Shown: positions 1 through 8,714 of the stretch, piece after piece
Numbering within the stretch: position 1 is the stretch's first letter
Layout: each line of letters starts with the position of its first letter
Origin: JALOLV01 sp046295175
GTDB taxonomy: Bacteria; Bacteroidota; Bacteroidia; Cytophagales; Spirosomataceae
DNA: 64,000 bases
NCBI GenBank assembly: GCA_046295175.1
Contig: JBKBNY010000012.1
Coordinates: forward strand, 109,163-173,162
Reading direction: 5' to 3'
Program-made: the position numbers and the translations under genes
Notes under the pieces: generated by a model
What the model was told of the DNA's origin: nothing
Seen by the model: only the letters and a program-made list of their open reading frames with translations
The model's database searches: none

Positions 1-1063
1 AGAAGGTATGCAGTTCGACAGAGGTTACCTTTCTGCTTACTTCGTTACTAACGTTGAGAAAATGGAGGTTGAATTAGAGAAACCTTTCATCTTGATTTCT
101 GAGAAGAAAGTTTCTTCAATGAAAGAATTACTTCCAGTTCTTGAAGGTGTTGCTCAAACAGGACGTCCTTTGTTGATTATCGCAGAAGACGTTGATGGCG
201 AAGCACTTTCTACATTGGTTGTAAACAAAATCCGTGGTGCTTTGAAAGTTTGTGCAGTTAAAGCTCCAGGTTTTGGCGACCGTCGTAAAGCTATGTTAGA
301 AGACATCGCAATCTTGACTGGTGGTACAGTTATCGCTGAAGAGCGTGGTTTCAAATTAGAAAACGCTGACCTAAGCTATTTAGGACATTGCGATAAAATC
401 ATTATCGACAAAGATAACACTACAATCGTTAATGGTTCTGGTGACCAAGACCAAATCAAAGCTCGTGTAAACCAAATCAAAGCTCAAATCGAAACTACAA
501 CTTCTGATTATGACCGTGAGAAATTACAAGAGCGTTTGGCTAAGTTGTCGGGTGGTGTAGCAATCATCTATATCGGTGCTGCAACTGAGGTTGAGATGAA
601 AGAGAAAAAAGACCGTGTTGATGATGCACTTCATGCAACTCGTGCGGCTGTAGAAGAAGGTATCGTTGCTGGTGGTGGTGTTGCATTAATCCGTGCTCAA
701 GCTGCATTAGTAGATTTGAAAGGTGCAAACGAAGACGAGCAAACAGGTATCGAAATCATCAAATCGGCAGTTGAATCTCCACTTCGTACAATCGTAGCGA
801 ACGCTGGTGGTGAAGGCTCAGTAGTAGTACAGGCGGTGAAAGTTGGAACTGGTGCTTATGGCTACAATGCCCGTGAAGACAAATACGAAGATATGATTGG
901 TGCAGGTATCATCGACCCAACGAAAGTAACTCGTTTGGCTCTTGAAAATGCAGCATCAATCGCAGGTTTGTTGTTGACAACAGAAGCTGTTGTTTGCGAT
1001 ATTCCAGAAGAAAAAGCTGAAATGCCGCACTCACATGGTGGCGGTATGGGCGGTATGATGTAA
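1..1063 (+). CDS. groEL: Chaperonin GroEL (60 kDa), C-terminal part, 5' end outside window
   Basis: This is the last 353 residues or so of GroEL, the ATP-dependent folding chaperonin that forms double heptameric rings with GroES in the cytoplasm. The frame is open from the window edge (codons GAA GGT precede the first ATG at 8), so the ATG at 8 is internal and not the start. Visible family landmarks are the apical-domain stretch EGMQFDRGYLS, the KAPGFGDRRK segment, the VEEGIVAGGGVALIR segment, and the Gly/Met-rich tail HGGGMGGMM. A full GroEL is about 545 residues, so roughly the first 190 are missing. The groES partner would lie upstream, outside the window. A strong intrinsic terminator follows 25 bases later. 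Confidence 0.98.
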   Translation, partial: EGMQFDRGYLSAYFVTNVEKMEVELEKPFILISEKKVSSMKELLPVLEGVAQTGRPLLIIAEDVDGEALSTLVVNKIRGALKVCAVKAPGFGDRRKAMLEDIAILTGGTVIAEERGFKLENADLSYLGHCDKIIIDKDNTTIVNGSGDQDQIKARVNQIKAQIETTTSDYDREKLQERLAKLSGGVAIIYIGAATEVEMKEKKDRVDDALHATRAAVEEGIVAGGGVALIRAQAALVDLKGANEDEQTGIEIIKSAVESPLRTIVANAGGEGSVVVQAVKVGTGAYGYNAREDKYEDMIGAGIIDPTKVTRLALENAASIAGLLLTTEAVVCDIPEEKAEMPHSHGGGMGGMM

Positions 1064-1084
1064 TGACCGTATAATAAATATATT

Positions 1085-1114
1085 AAAAAAGAGCGACGAA
1101 AGTCGCTCTTTTTT
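1085..1114 (+). terminator. Intrinsic terminator after groEL
   Basis: A 7-bp perfect stem GAGCGAC/GTCGCTC with a GAAA tetraloop is preceded by an A-run and followed by a T-run. This ends the groESL transcript. Confidence 0.9.
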
Positions 1115-1206
1115 GTTTACATTAGTTTAGCATTAATTACAATTTAGCTTGAGTAAACAACGTGTTACTTATAGATTGCATTTATAAACTTCTAAATTAT
1201 CATAAG

Positions 1207-1767
1207 ATGAAGCTATATGTGATGTTTATGGTGAGTTTGAGATGCAAAATGCTCGTTAAATCCGAATTAGAGAAGTTAGGTATCGATTATCGTAGTGTGG
1301 ATTTAGGTGAAATCGAAGTTGTAGAAAACTTAAATCAAACGCAGTGGGATACACTCAAATCAAATTTGAAGGTTTCGGGATTAGAATTGATGGATGATAA
1401 AAAAGCAATTCTAATTGATAAAATAAAAAATGTAGTCATTGAAATGGTACATTATGAAGATGAAATCCCCAAAGTTAAAAACTCTGTTTACATAAGTGAA
1501 AAACTGCACTACGACTACACTTATCTTGCTAATCTCTTTTCTGAATCGACTGGTATGACAATTGAACATTTTATCATCATTCACAAAATTGAGAGAGTCA
1601 AAGAACTGCTCATTTACGATGAATTAAATCTTACCGAAATCTCCTACAAATTGAATTATAGTAGTGTGGCTCACTTATCAAATCAATTCAAAAAAATCAC
1701 GGGTCTTACTCCTTCATTCTTCAAAAAACTGAAATCAAAACGTCGAAATGCTCTCGAAAATATTTGA
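1207..1767 (+). CDS. Small AraC-family transcriptional regulator with N-terminal ferredoxin-like domain
   Basis: A 186-residue DNA-binding regulator. The C-terminal half (about 95-180) is a typical AraC double helix-turn-helix, with YLANLFSESTGMTIEHFI as the first HTH and EISYKLNYSSVAHLSNQFKK leading to TGLTPSFFK as the second. The N-terminal part (MKLYVMFMVSLRCKMLVKS...) resembles the heavy-metal-associated-like domain seen in many small Bacteroidota AraC regulators. It keeps one Cys (RCK) rather than a CxxC pair. The ATG at 1207 was preferred over an in-frame ATG at 1162 because family members begin with MKLY/MKLF. It stands alone between the groEL terminator and a stress-gene block, which suggests, without proof, that it controls that block. 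No ligand can be assigned. Confidence 0.85.
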   Translation: MKLYVMFMVSLRCKMLVKSELEKLGIDYRSVDLGEIEVVENLNQTQWDTLKSNLKVSGLELMDDKKAILIDKIKNVVIEMVHYEDEIPKVKNSVYISEKLHYDYTYLANLFSESTGMTIEHFIIIHKIERVKELLIYDELNLTEISYKLNYSSVAHLSNQFKKITGLTPSFFKKLKSKRRNALENI

Positions 1768-1823
1768 TTATCCTCAAAAAATCTCTTCAATACATTAAAC
1801 CGAATGAATCATAAACATTTCAA

Positions 1824-1892
1824 AATGTGTGAATTATGTAATTTTCATTCACAATTATGTAATGAGTTTTTCTAATAATATCACGTCATTTG
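1824..1892 (+). promoter_or_regulatory. Tandem AATnnTGTAA operator plus -7-like TTTG (copy A)
   Basis: Two direct repeats AATTATGTAA lie at 1832-1841 and 1853-1862, exactly 21 bp (two helical turns) apart. The preceding AATGTGTG and the following CATTTG (TTTG at 1889-1892) are in the same register as in a second copy at 8622-8690. Copy A also carries TGTGAAT/ATTCACA arms. The arrangement looks like a dimeric or tandem activator site in place of the -33 element. Confidence 0.6.
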
Positions 1893-1920
1893 TACTTCAT
1901 TAGTGTAAACAATTATCAAA

Positions 1921-2109
1921 ATGACAATCATTGAAAGTACAGATGGGAGAAGCGATGGAAAAGTTATCAGCAACAAAATACTGGAACCCCAAAATGTAAC
2001 CGAGGTAGAAATTGGAGATTATGGAAAAGTGCCGAGTGTGAGTATTGTCCCGCATTACACTGTGTTGCAAGCAAGACCCAGAAAGCAAAGAAATAAGATA
2101 GTTATGTAA
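1921..2109 (+). CDS. Putative 62-aa small protein (or non-coding short transcript)
   Basis: A 62-residue frame of unknown family starts 29 bases after the -7-like box of copy A of the shared promoter and ends about 40 bases before a hairpin terminator. The predicted product is soluble, mixed in charge, has no signal peptide or membrane segment, and has a basic end (RPRKQRNK). The promoter-to-terminator arrangement supports a discrete transcript of roughly 250 nt. Whether it is translated cannot be decided from sequence: an overlapping frame of similar size exists on the other strand (1900-2088), and no motif is recognised. A small regulatory RNA is the alternative. Confidence 0.4.
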   Translation: MTIIESTDGRSDGKVISNKILEPQNVTEVEIGDYGKVPSVSIVPHYTVLQARPRKQRNKIVM

Positions 2110-2146
2110 ATTAAGCTTTGGCGTAAAGGCCGTTTGTAATCAATAT

Positions 2147-2177
2147 AAAAGCACCATATACTATGTGGTGTTTTTTA
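2147..2177 (+). terminator. Hairpin terminator/possible attenuator just before the DUF1003 gene
   Basis: The imperfect stem CACCA/TGGTG (extended by flanking A/T and G/T pairs) around a short loop is followed by a T6 run. The T-run ends only 8 bases before the ATG of the next gene, so DUF1003 expression from the upstream promoter would need readthrough. Confidence 0.55.
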
Positions 2178-2184
2178 TGATATT

Positions 2185-2745
2185 ATGAAAACAAAAGATA
2201 TAAACCAACTCTTGACAGATGAAAATGACCATCTGAATAAGCTTCACAAAATTGTTGAAGATAGCCTCCGTGCCGAAAAACTAATCATCCAAAATCTACT
2301 AAATCCACCCTTAGAAATTTTATCGAGAGGGCAAAAGATTTCGGATAAAGTAGCCATTTTTGGTGGGAGTTGGCGGTTTATTATCCTTTTTGTTTCCATT
2401 TTGATTGTTTGGATTGTGTTCAATGTATTTGCAATCGGAATCTATAAATTTGACCCGTATCCGTTCATTTTGATGAATCTTGTGCTTTCTTGTATTGCTG
2501 CTCTTCAAGCCCCAATCATTATGATGAGCCAGAATCGGCAAGAAGAAAAAGACCGAATGAGAAACGAAAACGACTACCTAATAAATCTTAAAGCAGAAAT
2601 GCAAATACGTGGGCTTCATCAAAAAATGGACGTTTTGTTAGAAGAACAGATAAAAACACTGTTTGAGATTCAAGAAAAGCAGTTTTTAATGCTTCACAAA
2701 ATCGAACAAAGAATTGAAAAGCTCACAAAGAATATCAGTGAATAA
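2185..2745 (+). CDS. DUF1003 family inner-membrane protein
   Basis: A 186-residue protein matching the DUF1003 family. It has the signature GQKISDKVAIFGGSWRFI, a first membrane helix (about 62-84), the conserved FDPYPFILMNLVLS segment starting a second helix, and AALQAPIIMMSQNRQ after it. The C-terminal 60 residues are charged and coiled-coil-like. The function is unknown; family members are often found near stress genes. It follows a small terminated transcript and precedes the UspA gene by 35 bases, so it probably opens the stress block proper. The membrane topology is clear and the role is not. Confidence 0.9.
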   Translation: MKTKDINQLLTDENDHLNKLHKIVEDSLRAEKLIIQNLLNPPLEILSRGQKISDKVAIFGGSWRFIILFVSILIVWIVFNVFAIGIYKFDPYPFILMNLVLSCIAALQAPIIMMSQNRQEEKDRMRNENDYLINLKAEMQIRGLHQKMDVLLEEQIKTLFEIQEKQFLMLHKIEQRIEKLTKNISE

Positions 2746-2780
2746 TTAAGTGATTTCTTAAATCAGTAAAATTTATAGCC

Positions 2781-3638
2781 ATGAAAAAAATTCTTTTTCC
2801 AACCGACTTCAGTGACAATGCCTTACATGCTTCAAAGTACGCTTCGATGCTCGCTAAGCGGCTCAACGCCAAGATAATTATGTTGCATATTTATTCAAAC
2901 CCCGTCTTTACTGAGTTTCAATTACCTTATACGGTTCAAAATTTTGAGGATAAAGTCAGAGAAAACGAAGATAAATTTTTAAATGATTTTGCTAAGAAGT
3001 TTTTGAATGAAACTGGTTTTGCTACAGAACATTTAACCAAAGTGAATGAATATGGAACAACACCCGGCGATGATATTGTAGCATTTGCAAAAAATCATAA
3101 AGTTGATTTTATCGTGATGGGAACCAAAGGAGCTTCGGGGTATTTTGAAAAATTGCTTGGTACTAATGCCCAAAGTGTTATGAACAAATCAGATTGCCCC
3201 GTTTGGATTATTCCAGAAGATGCCAATTTGAGTTATCCTGAACTTATCATGTATGCCGCCGACTACAAAGAAGATGAAGTTTTGGCAACAAATACTATTA
3301 TTGAGATTACCAAGCCTCTTGGCATTAAATACAAAGTTGTACACATTCGTGATTATTTTGAAATGAATGTCGTTCAGAGTGTTAAAGAAATTGCCGATGA
3401 TTTAAAAGATAGATTTGAAGGTCAAGAAATTGAGTTTAAAAACTTGAATCGAACGAGTGTAATTGAGGCTCTCGAAACATACATCCAAACCATAAAGCCA
3501 GATGTTTTGTCGTTGGCAGTTCACGATAAATCTTTTCTGAGCAAAATATTTGATACAAGTATCACCAAACATTTTGTGCAACAAGCCAAACTACCATTAC
3601 TAACTTTCAGAAAAAATCCCGTTTGGGCTGATTTATAG
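2781..3638 (+). CDS. Universal stress protein, tandem UspA domains
   Basis: A 285-residue cytoplasmic protein with two Usp alpha/beta domains (about 1-147 and 150-280). The first keeps the ATP-binding signature GxxG-x9-G(T), seen as GTKGASGYFEKLLGT, and begins with the typical KKILFPTDFSDNA. The second domain is degenerate and lacks that loop, as is common in tandem Usps of Bacteroidota. Such proteins accumulate in stress, starvation or low oxygen and bind nucleotides. It lies between DUF1003 and an L,D-transpeptidase in the same orientation. Confidence 0.93.
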   Translation: MKKILFPTDFSDNALHASKYASMLAKRLNAKIIMLHIYSNPVFTEFQLPYTVQNFEDKVRENEDKFLNDFAKKFLNETGFATEHLTKVNEYGTTPGDDIVAFAKNHKVDFIVMGTKGASGYFEKLLGTNAQSVMNKSDCPVWIIPEDANLSYPELIMYAADYKEDEVLATNTIIEITKPLGIKYKVVHIRDYFEMNVVQSVKEIADDLKDRFEGQEIEFKNLNRTSVIEALETYIQTIKPDVLSLAVHDKSFLSKIFDTSITKHFVQQAKLPLLTFRKNPVWADL

Positions 3639-3689
3639 ATTTTTTTATTCGTACAGAATCTTGACAATGTCGATTTATGCAACTCACCA

Positions 3690-5324
3690 ATGAATAATCA
3701 TGCTAATTTCGGTACAGAGCTGTTTTCAAACTTTCGAAGTTTGTTAAAACTAAGTTTGTATTGTTTGTTGATTTTCATTTGGGGGTGTGAAAAGACTAAA
3801 GCTAAGTTAAAGATAAATGGTATTGATGATAGTGTATATTCTGAATTGGATTACACCAAAAGTGTGCTCGATAGTACCCAAATCAATGCTTTTTTTATTG
3901 CAAATCGTACTTTTCAAAATGTAAGAGAACCTCTCATTGATTTTTACAAACGAAGAGCATTTCAGTATGCATGGTTTAATCAAGATGGGTTAATTGATGC
4001 AACTTTTACATTTTACAGCCAACTTCAACTATTCAGTGATGATTTTGGTGATAAATCCCTAATTAATCCAAAATTGGATTCATTATTGGTTTTATTTCAT
4101 TCCAATGAAGAACAATTGAGGAATGATAAATCAAGTGTATTAAATCTTGAATTATTACTTACTGCATCATTTTTTCAATATTCTGATAAAGTTTACGGCG
4201 GAACTGCAAAGAATACTTTAGACCTCGAATGGTTTATCCCAAGAAAGAAAAAAAACTATCAGGTTCTGCTCGATTCTTTAGTTTCAGCAACTTCTTCACA
4301 ATTATACGAACCTCAAAATCAATATTATAAACCTCTCAAAGCAAAATTGAGCGAATACCGCTCAATTGAAAAAAAAGGAGGTTTTCCCAAAATTAACTGT
4401 GCTAAAAAAATTATATTGTTAGGTGATGAAGATTCATGTTTGATAAACGTAAAAAAATATCTCCTACTTACTGGAGATTTAAAGTCTGCCGATAGTTCGG
4501 CAACCTTTGATGATTCTTTACAAATGGCTGTATTGAGGTTTCAACACCGAATGGGCCTGAAAGAAACGGGGAAAATTAACCAAGAGACCATTGTCGAGCT
4601 TAGTCAACCGATTGAATTCCGGATTAAGCAGATGATGGTCAACTTGGAACGTCTCCGTTGGATACCCGAAGTACTCGAAAACGACTACTTGTTGGTCAAT
4701 ATTCCAGCTTACAAGTTACATATCTTTGAGTCTGGGAAGCATCATTGGGTTACAAATGTAGTGGTTGGTCAGCAGGTCAAGCAAACTACTATTTTTAAAG
4801 GAAATATCTCGCAAATCATACTCAATCCATATTGGGGAATACCCAAAAGTATAGTTGTGAACGAGATTTTGCCTAAAATCAAACGAAATAGACATTATTT
4901 ATCACAGAATAATATCGAAATAATTAATGGAAATTATCGCCAGAAACCCGGTAAAAAGAATGCATTAGGAGAAATTAAATTTCTGTTCCCGAATCACTTC
5001 AATATTTATCTTCACGATACTCCATCAAAAAGGTTATTTGATGAAACCAAAAGAGCGTTTAGCCACGGGTGTATCAGAGTCGAAAACCCGAAGTTGGTTG
5101 CTCTTTGGTTATTAAGAAAAAATACCGATTGGAATGAGCAAAAAATGGTAAAAATCCTTAAAACAGATACCGAAACGAGTATTAATCTTAAACCGACAGT
5201 TCCGATTTACATCGCTTATTTTACGGCTTGGGTAGAAAGCAACGGTGAATTAAATTTTAGAAACGATTTATACAACTTAGACGATAAACTTGCAAAAGAA
5301 ATTTTTGCCTTAAATGATAAGTAA
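3690..5324 (+). CDS. L,D-transpeptidase of the YcbB type, probable lipoprotein
   Basis: A 544-residue peptidoglycan cross-linking enzyme that forms 3-3 bonds between meso-diaminopimelate residues. In order: an N-terminal hydrophobic segment ending in a lipobox-like FIWGC; the L,D-transpeptidase scaffold region (about 60-250); a peptidoglycan-binding domain (about 255-310, MAVLRFQHRMGLKETGKI); and a YkuD catalytic domain (about 340-490) with the SHGCIRVENP motif, the nucleophile being Cys near residue 461. The length matches YcbB/LdtD-type enzymes. 3-3 cross-links often rise under envelope stress, which fits its place between UspA and an ion pump. Confidence 0.93.
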   Translation: MNNHANFGTELFSNFRSLLKLSLYCLLIFIWGCEKTKAKLKINGIDDSVYSELDYTKSVLDSTQINAFFIANRTFQNVREPLIDFYKRRAFQYAWFNQDGLIDATFTFYSQLQLFSDDFGDKSLINPKLDSLLVLFHSNEEQLRNDKSSVLNLELLLTASFFQYSDKVYGGTAKNTLDLEWFIPRKKKNYQVLLDSLVSATSSQLYEPQNQYYKPLKAKLSEYRSIEKKGGFPKINCAKKIILLGDEDSCLINVKKYLLLTGDLKSADSSATFDDSLQMAVLRFQHRMGLKETGKINQETIVELSQPIEFRIKQMMVNLERLRWIPEVLENDYLLVNIPAYKLHIFESGKHHWVTNVVVGQQVKQTTIFKGNISQIILNPYWGIPKSIVVNEILPKIKRNRHYLSQNNIEIINGNYRQKPGKKNALGEIKFLFPNHFNIYLHDTPSKRLFDETKRAFSHGCIRVENPKLVALWLLRKNTDWNEQKMVKILKTDTETSINLKPTVPIYIAYFTAWVESNGELNFRNDLYNLDDKLAKEIFALNDK

Positions 5325-5345
5325 GTTTTAAAACATTGATGATTT

Positions 5346-7853
5346 ATGCCTTTAGCAATTCCCAAAAACATTCATGGATTGAGTAACGAACAAGTGCTTG
5401 CATCTCGTGAATTGCACGGCAGTAATCAACTTGTCTTTGAGAAAAAGAATGAATTTTTGGCAGTAATTATAAGAGTTGGCAAAGACCCAATGGTAATTTT
5501 ACTGTTTGTGGCTTCGCTCATTTATTTTGTGAGCGGTAAAACTGGAGACGGAATTTTTTTAGCTTCGGCAATCATCTTTCAGTCGGGTATTTCGATGTTT
5601 CAGTACACTCGAAGCCGAAATGCACTCGAAAATCTCAAAGAATTTATTGTTTCTCATTGTAAAGTTATTCGTGATTCAAACATTGAAATCATAAATAGCA
5701 ACGATTTAGTTTTGGGCGATTGTCTTTTGGTTGAAGAAGGTACATTAGTACCTGCCGATGGATTCATTATTCATTCAAATGATTTTTCGCTTAATGAATC
5801 AATTCTAACTGGCGAATCTTTAGCAGTTTTTAAGGATAAATCTACCCAACAAAACCAAGTTTTTCGAGGTACAACCGTGAGTAGTGGTTTAGCAATTGTA
5901 ACAATAACTGCTATTGGTAATCAAACAAAACTCGGCAAGATTGGTAAAAGTATTGAAGGAATTGATGAAGAAAAAACACCTTTAGAATTACAAATCGCCA
6001 ATTTTGTCAAGAAAATGGCTTACCTCGGTGGAGTAATATTTGTCATTGTTTGGCTTTTCAATTATTGGCATTCTAAACATTTTCTCAATAGCCTTTTGCA
6101 GTCGCTTACGCTGGCAATGAGTATTCTTCCAGAGGAGATTCCGGTTGCTTTCACCACATTTATGGCTCTTGGAGCTTGGCGATTGATGAAAATGGGGATT
6201 GTTGTTAAGCAAATGAAAACCGTTGAAACCCTCGGAAGTTCAACGGTGATTTGTATTGACAAAACCGGAACATTGACCGAAAACATAATGGATTTGGCCA
6301 AAGTTTATAATTTTGAAACCGACCAAGTTTTTATTCCAAAAGATAAACTGAGCGATAGTGATAAAAATCTTATCACTTTGGCAATGTTTGCCAGCGAGCC
6401 AATGCCATTCGACCCAATGGAAATTGCTCTTCATAAATCCTATTCTAATTTCATTCAAATAGACAAAAGACCATTTTTTAGCCTAATTCATGAATACCCC
6501 TTGGGTGGCAAACCTCCCATGATGACCCATATTTTTAGAGATAAAAAGGGCGAAACAATAATTGCCGCAAAAGGAGCTCCCGAAGCATTAATTCGACATT
6601 CAAATCTCGAAAATCTTCAAATACAAAAATTAGAAGGAATCATAAAATCATTCGCCGATGAAGGGTATCGAGTATTGGCGGTTGCAAATGCAACCTTTGA
6701 AACTGATGATTTTCCGAAAACTCAGCAAGAATTTAAGTTTAGTTTCAAAGGAATTGTGGCCTTTTATGACCCACCCAAGGCCAATATTGAGTATGTTTTG
6801 AAAAATTTTTATCATGCAGGTATCAATGTGAAAATAATTACGGGTGATAATGCTGCCACTACTATTTCGATAGCTAAGCAAATCGGATTTAAAGATTATC
6901 AAAAGCAAATTGATGCCAATGACCTTATGAAACTTACTGATGATGAGCTTCAGAAGTGTGTTTCGGAGACACAGGTTTTTACAAGAATGTTTCCAGAGGC
7001 TAAGTTGAGGGTGATTAATGCTTTGAAAGCAAATAATGAAATTGTAGCAATGACGGGTGATGGCGTAAATGATGGGCCAGCATTGAAAGCATCACATATT
7101 GGTATTGCGATGGGTAAAAAAGGTACAGAAATAGCCAAACAAGCAGCTTCATTGATTCTTCTTAAAGATAATTTAGCTAAAATGGTGCAAGCGGTTTCGA
7201 TGGGACGTAAAATTTATTCAAATCTTAAAAAAGCGATTCAATATATCATTTCGATTCATATACCTATAATCTTAACGGTATTTGTGCCATTAGCTTTAGG
7301 GTGGATTTATCCCAACATATTTTCACCGATTCACATAATCTTTTTGGAATTGATTATGGGGCCGACATGCTCAATAATTTACGAAAACGAGCCACTCGAA
7401 AAAAACATTATGTCTCAAAAACCTCGACCATTCACAGATACTTTTTTTAGTTGGAGAGAGCTTACAACAAGTATAATCCAAGGTTTAGTTATTACATTAG
7501 GCACTATGTCGATATATCAGTTTTCTGTAATAAATGGCTATACCGAAGCATTGACTCGGACAATGGTTTTTACAACTCTCATAACAGCCAATATTATGCT
7601 CACGATGGTGAATCGTTCGTTTTACTATTCAATGTTTACTACCATGAGATATAAAAATAATTTGGTAGTGTTAATTGCCATGATTACAATTTTCTTGACT
7701 TCTTTAATGCTTTTTATCAAACCAATCAATCAATTTTTTGAATTTACTGACCTAACAATTTCAAATTTAGGTATTTGTTTAGGGGTTGGTGTAGCTTCTG
7801 TTTTGTGGTTTGAGGGCATCAAGTGGATAAAAAGGTTCAAAAACAAGGCGTGA
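5346..7853 (+). CDS. P-type cation-transporting ATPase (Ca2+/Mg2+-ATPase-like)
   Basis: An 835-residue inner-membrane pump. It has the actuator motif TGES, a PEEIP motif in helix M4, the phosphorylation motif DKTGTLT (Asp near residue 305), the nucleotide-domain KGAPE motif, and the hinge TGDGVNDGPALK, followed by four to six C-terminal membrane helices. The N-terminal HGLSNEQV and NQLVFEKKN segments resemble the cation-ATPase N-terminal domain of P2-type pumps. There is no N-terminal metal-binding CxxC domain, so it is unlikely to be a Cu/Cd pump. PEEIP rather than PEGLP makes the ion uncertain. It follows the L,D-transpeptidase by 21 bases and is probably co-transcribed with it. Confidence 0.92.
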   Translation: MPLAIPKNIHGLSNEQVLASRELHGSNQLVFEKKNEFLAVIIRVGKDPMVILLFVASLIYFVSGKTGDGIFLASAIIFQSGISMFQYTRSRNALENLKEFIVSHCKVIRDSNIEIINSNDLVLGDCLLVEEGTLVPADGFIIHSNDFSLNESILTGESLAVFKDKSTQQNQVFRGTTVSSGLAIVTITAIGNQTKLGKIGKSIEGIDEEKTPLELQIANFVKKMAYLGGVIFVIVWLFNYWHSKHFLNSLLQSLTLAMSILPEEIPVAFTTFMALGAWRLMKMGIVVKQMKTVETLGSSTVICIDKTGTLTENIMDLAKVYNFETDQVFIPKDKLSDSDKNLITLAMFASEPMPFDPMEIALHKSYSNFIQIDKRPFFSLIHEYPLGGKPPMMTHIFRDKKGETIIAAKGAPEALIRHSNLENLQIQKLEGIIKSFADEGYRVLAVANATFETDDFPKTQQEFKFSFKGIVAFYDPPKANIEYVLKNFYHAGINVKIITGDNAATTISIAKQIGFKDYQKQIDANDLMKLTDDELQKCVSETQVFTRMFPEAKLRVINALKANNEIVAMTGDGVNDGPALKASHIGIAMGKKGTEIAKQAASLILLKDNLAKMVQAVSMGRKIYSNLKKAIQYIISIHIPIILTVFVPLALGWIYPNIFSPIHIIFLELIMGPTCSIIYENEPLEKNIMSQKPRPFTDTFFSWRELTTSIIQGLVITLGTMSIYQFSVINGYTEALTRTMVFTTLITANIMLTMVNRSFYYSMFTTMRYKNNLVVLIAMITIFLTSLMLFIKPINQFFEFTDLTISNLGICLGVGVASVLWFEGIKWIKRFKNKA

Positions 7854-7950
7854 ATTATGAAATTTTTGATAATTGGTTCTTCGTGAATTTGTAACTCAAC
7901 GCTTATCATACATTGCTGATTTATCCATAATTTTTAAACAATTCAATTTT

Positions 7951-8589
7951 ATGAAAAATTATTCATCCATAATTTGTGGTCTATTTTTCTTGACCCAAAT
8001 ACATGCATATTCGCAGAATCAGAATCTTGGGAATAAATTGAGGTTTGGTTTTAAAGCAGGGAATAACTTCTCAAATGTTCAGGTTTCTCAAACAAACGAA
8101 TTCGCTTCTTCGGGTAAGTTTGGAATGGCTGCTGGGTTATATTTGGGTTATCCAGTTGGTAGGCTACTTGGATTTCAGACCGAAGTATTGTTCTCACAAA
8201 AGGGTTATAAAACTACTGGTACTTTATCAGGAAATAAGTTTAACTTAACCCGAATCTCAAATTTTATTGATGTTCCATTGTTGATTTCAATCAATGCCGC
8301 CAAATTCATGACGGTTCAGTTCGGGCCTCAATTTTCGTACCTCGCAAACCAAAAAGATACATTTTCCGATTCTTCGGTTACTGTCGAGCAGCAAAGCTTA
8401 TTTAGTAATAATACCCCACGAAAAAATATTTTTTCATTTACAGGTGGCATTGATTTTAATTTAAAAACAATCACAATCGGCACGAGAGCAGGTATCGACA
8501 TCCAAAATAACAATGGTGATGGCTCAATACCAAACCCGAGATATAAGAATATTTGGCTGCAAGCAACGCTTGGTGTGAATATCTTTTAA
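7951..8589 (+). CDS. PorT-family outer-membrane beta-barrel protein
   Basis: A 212-residue secreted protein. It has an N-terminal signal peptide (MKNYSSIICGLFFLTQIHAYSQ), then an eight-stranded barrel with the features of the PorT/outer-membrane-beta-barrel family: RFGFKAGNNFSNV, GLYLGYPVGRLLGFQTEVLFSQKGY, FIDVPLLISI and a final aromatic-rich strand ending in F. The ATG at 7951 was chosen because the signal peptide starts there; a longer frame from a TTG at 7873 adds residues with no signal character. The function is unknown. It ends the first part of the stress block, ahead of the shared-promoter copy B. Confidence 0.85.
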   Translation: MKNYSSIICGLFFLTQIHAYSQNQNLGNKLRFGFKAGNNFSNVQVSQTNEFASSGKFGMAAGLYLGYPVGRLLGFQTEVLFSQKGYKTTGTLSGNKFNLTRISNFIDVPLLISINAAKFMTVQFGPQFSYLANQKDTFSDSSVTVEQQSLFSNNTPRKNIFSFTGGIDFNLKTITIGTRAGIDIQNNNGDGSIPNPRYKNIWLQATLGVNIF

Positions 8590-8621
8590 GCAAATCAATT
8601 TATGTCAAAGAGACTCTCAAT

Positions 8622-8690
8622 AATGTGTGAATCTTGTAACTTCTCAAAACAATTTTGTAACACATTAATCTATGGATGTACATACCTTTG
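8622..8690 (+). promoter_or_regulatory. Tandem AATnnTGTAA operator plus TACCTTTG -7 box (copy B)
   Basis: AATCTTGTAA at 8630-8639 and AATTTTGTAA at 8651-8660 repeat at 21 bp. The -7 box TACCTTTG (8683-8690) matches TAnnTTTG. No -33 TTTG is found 19-20 bp upstream; the proximal repeat is near that place, as expected for an activator-dependent promoter. All elements are in the same register as copy A at 1824-1892. The start codon follows 25 bases after the box. Confidence 0.65.
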
Positions 8691-8714
8691 TTAGTATAGT
8701 TTAATCAAAAAATA

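Noticed and set aside
1828..1853. CRP/FNR-type palindrome TGTGA...TCACA in copy A
   Set aside because: The spacer is 16 instead of 6 bases and the right arm is not conserved in copy B; the direct repeats explain both copies better.
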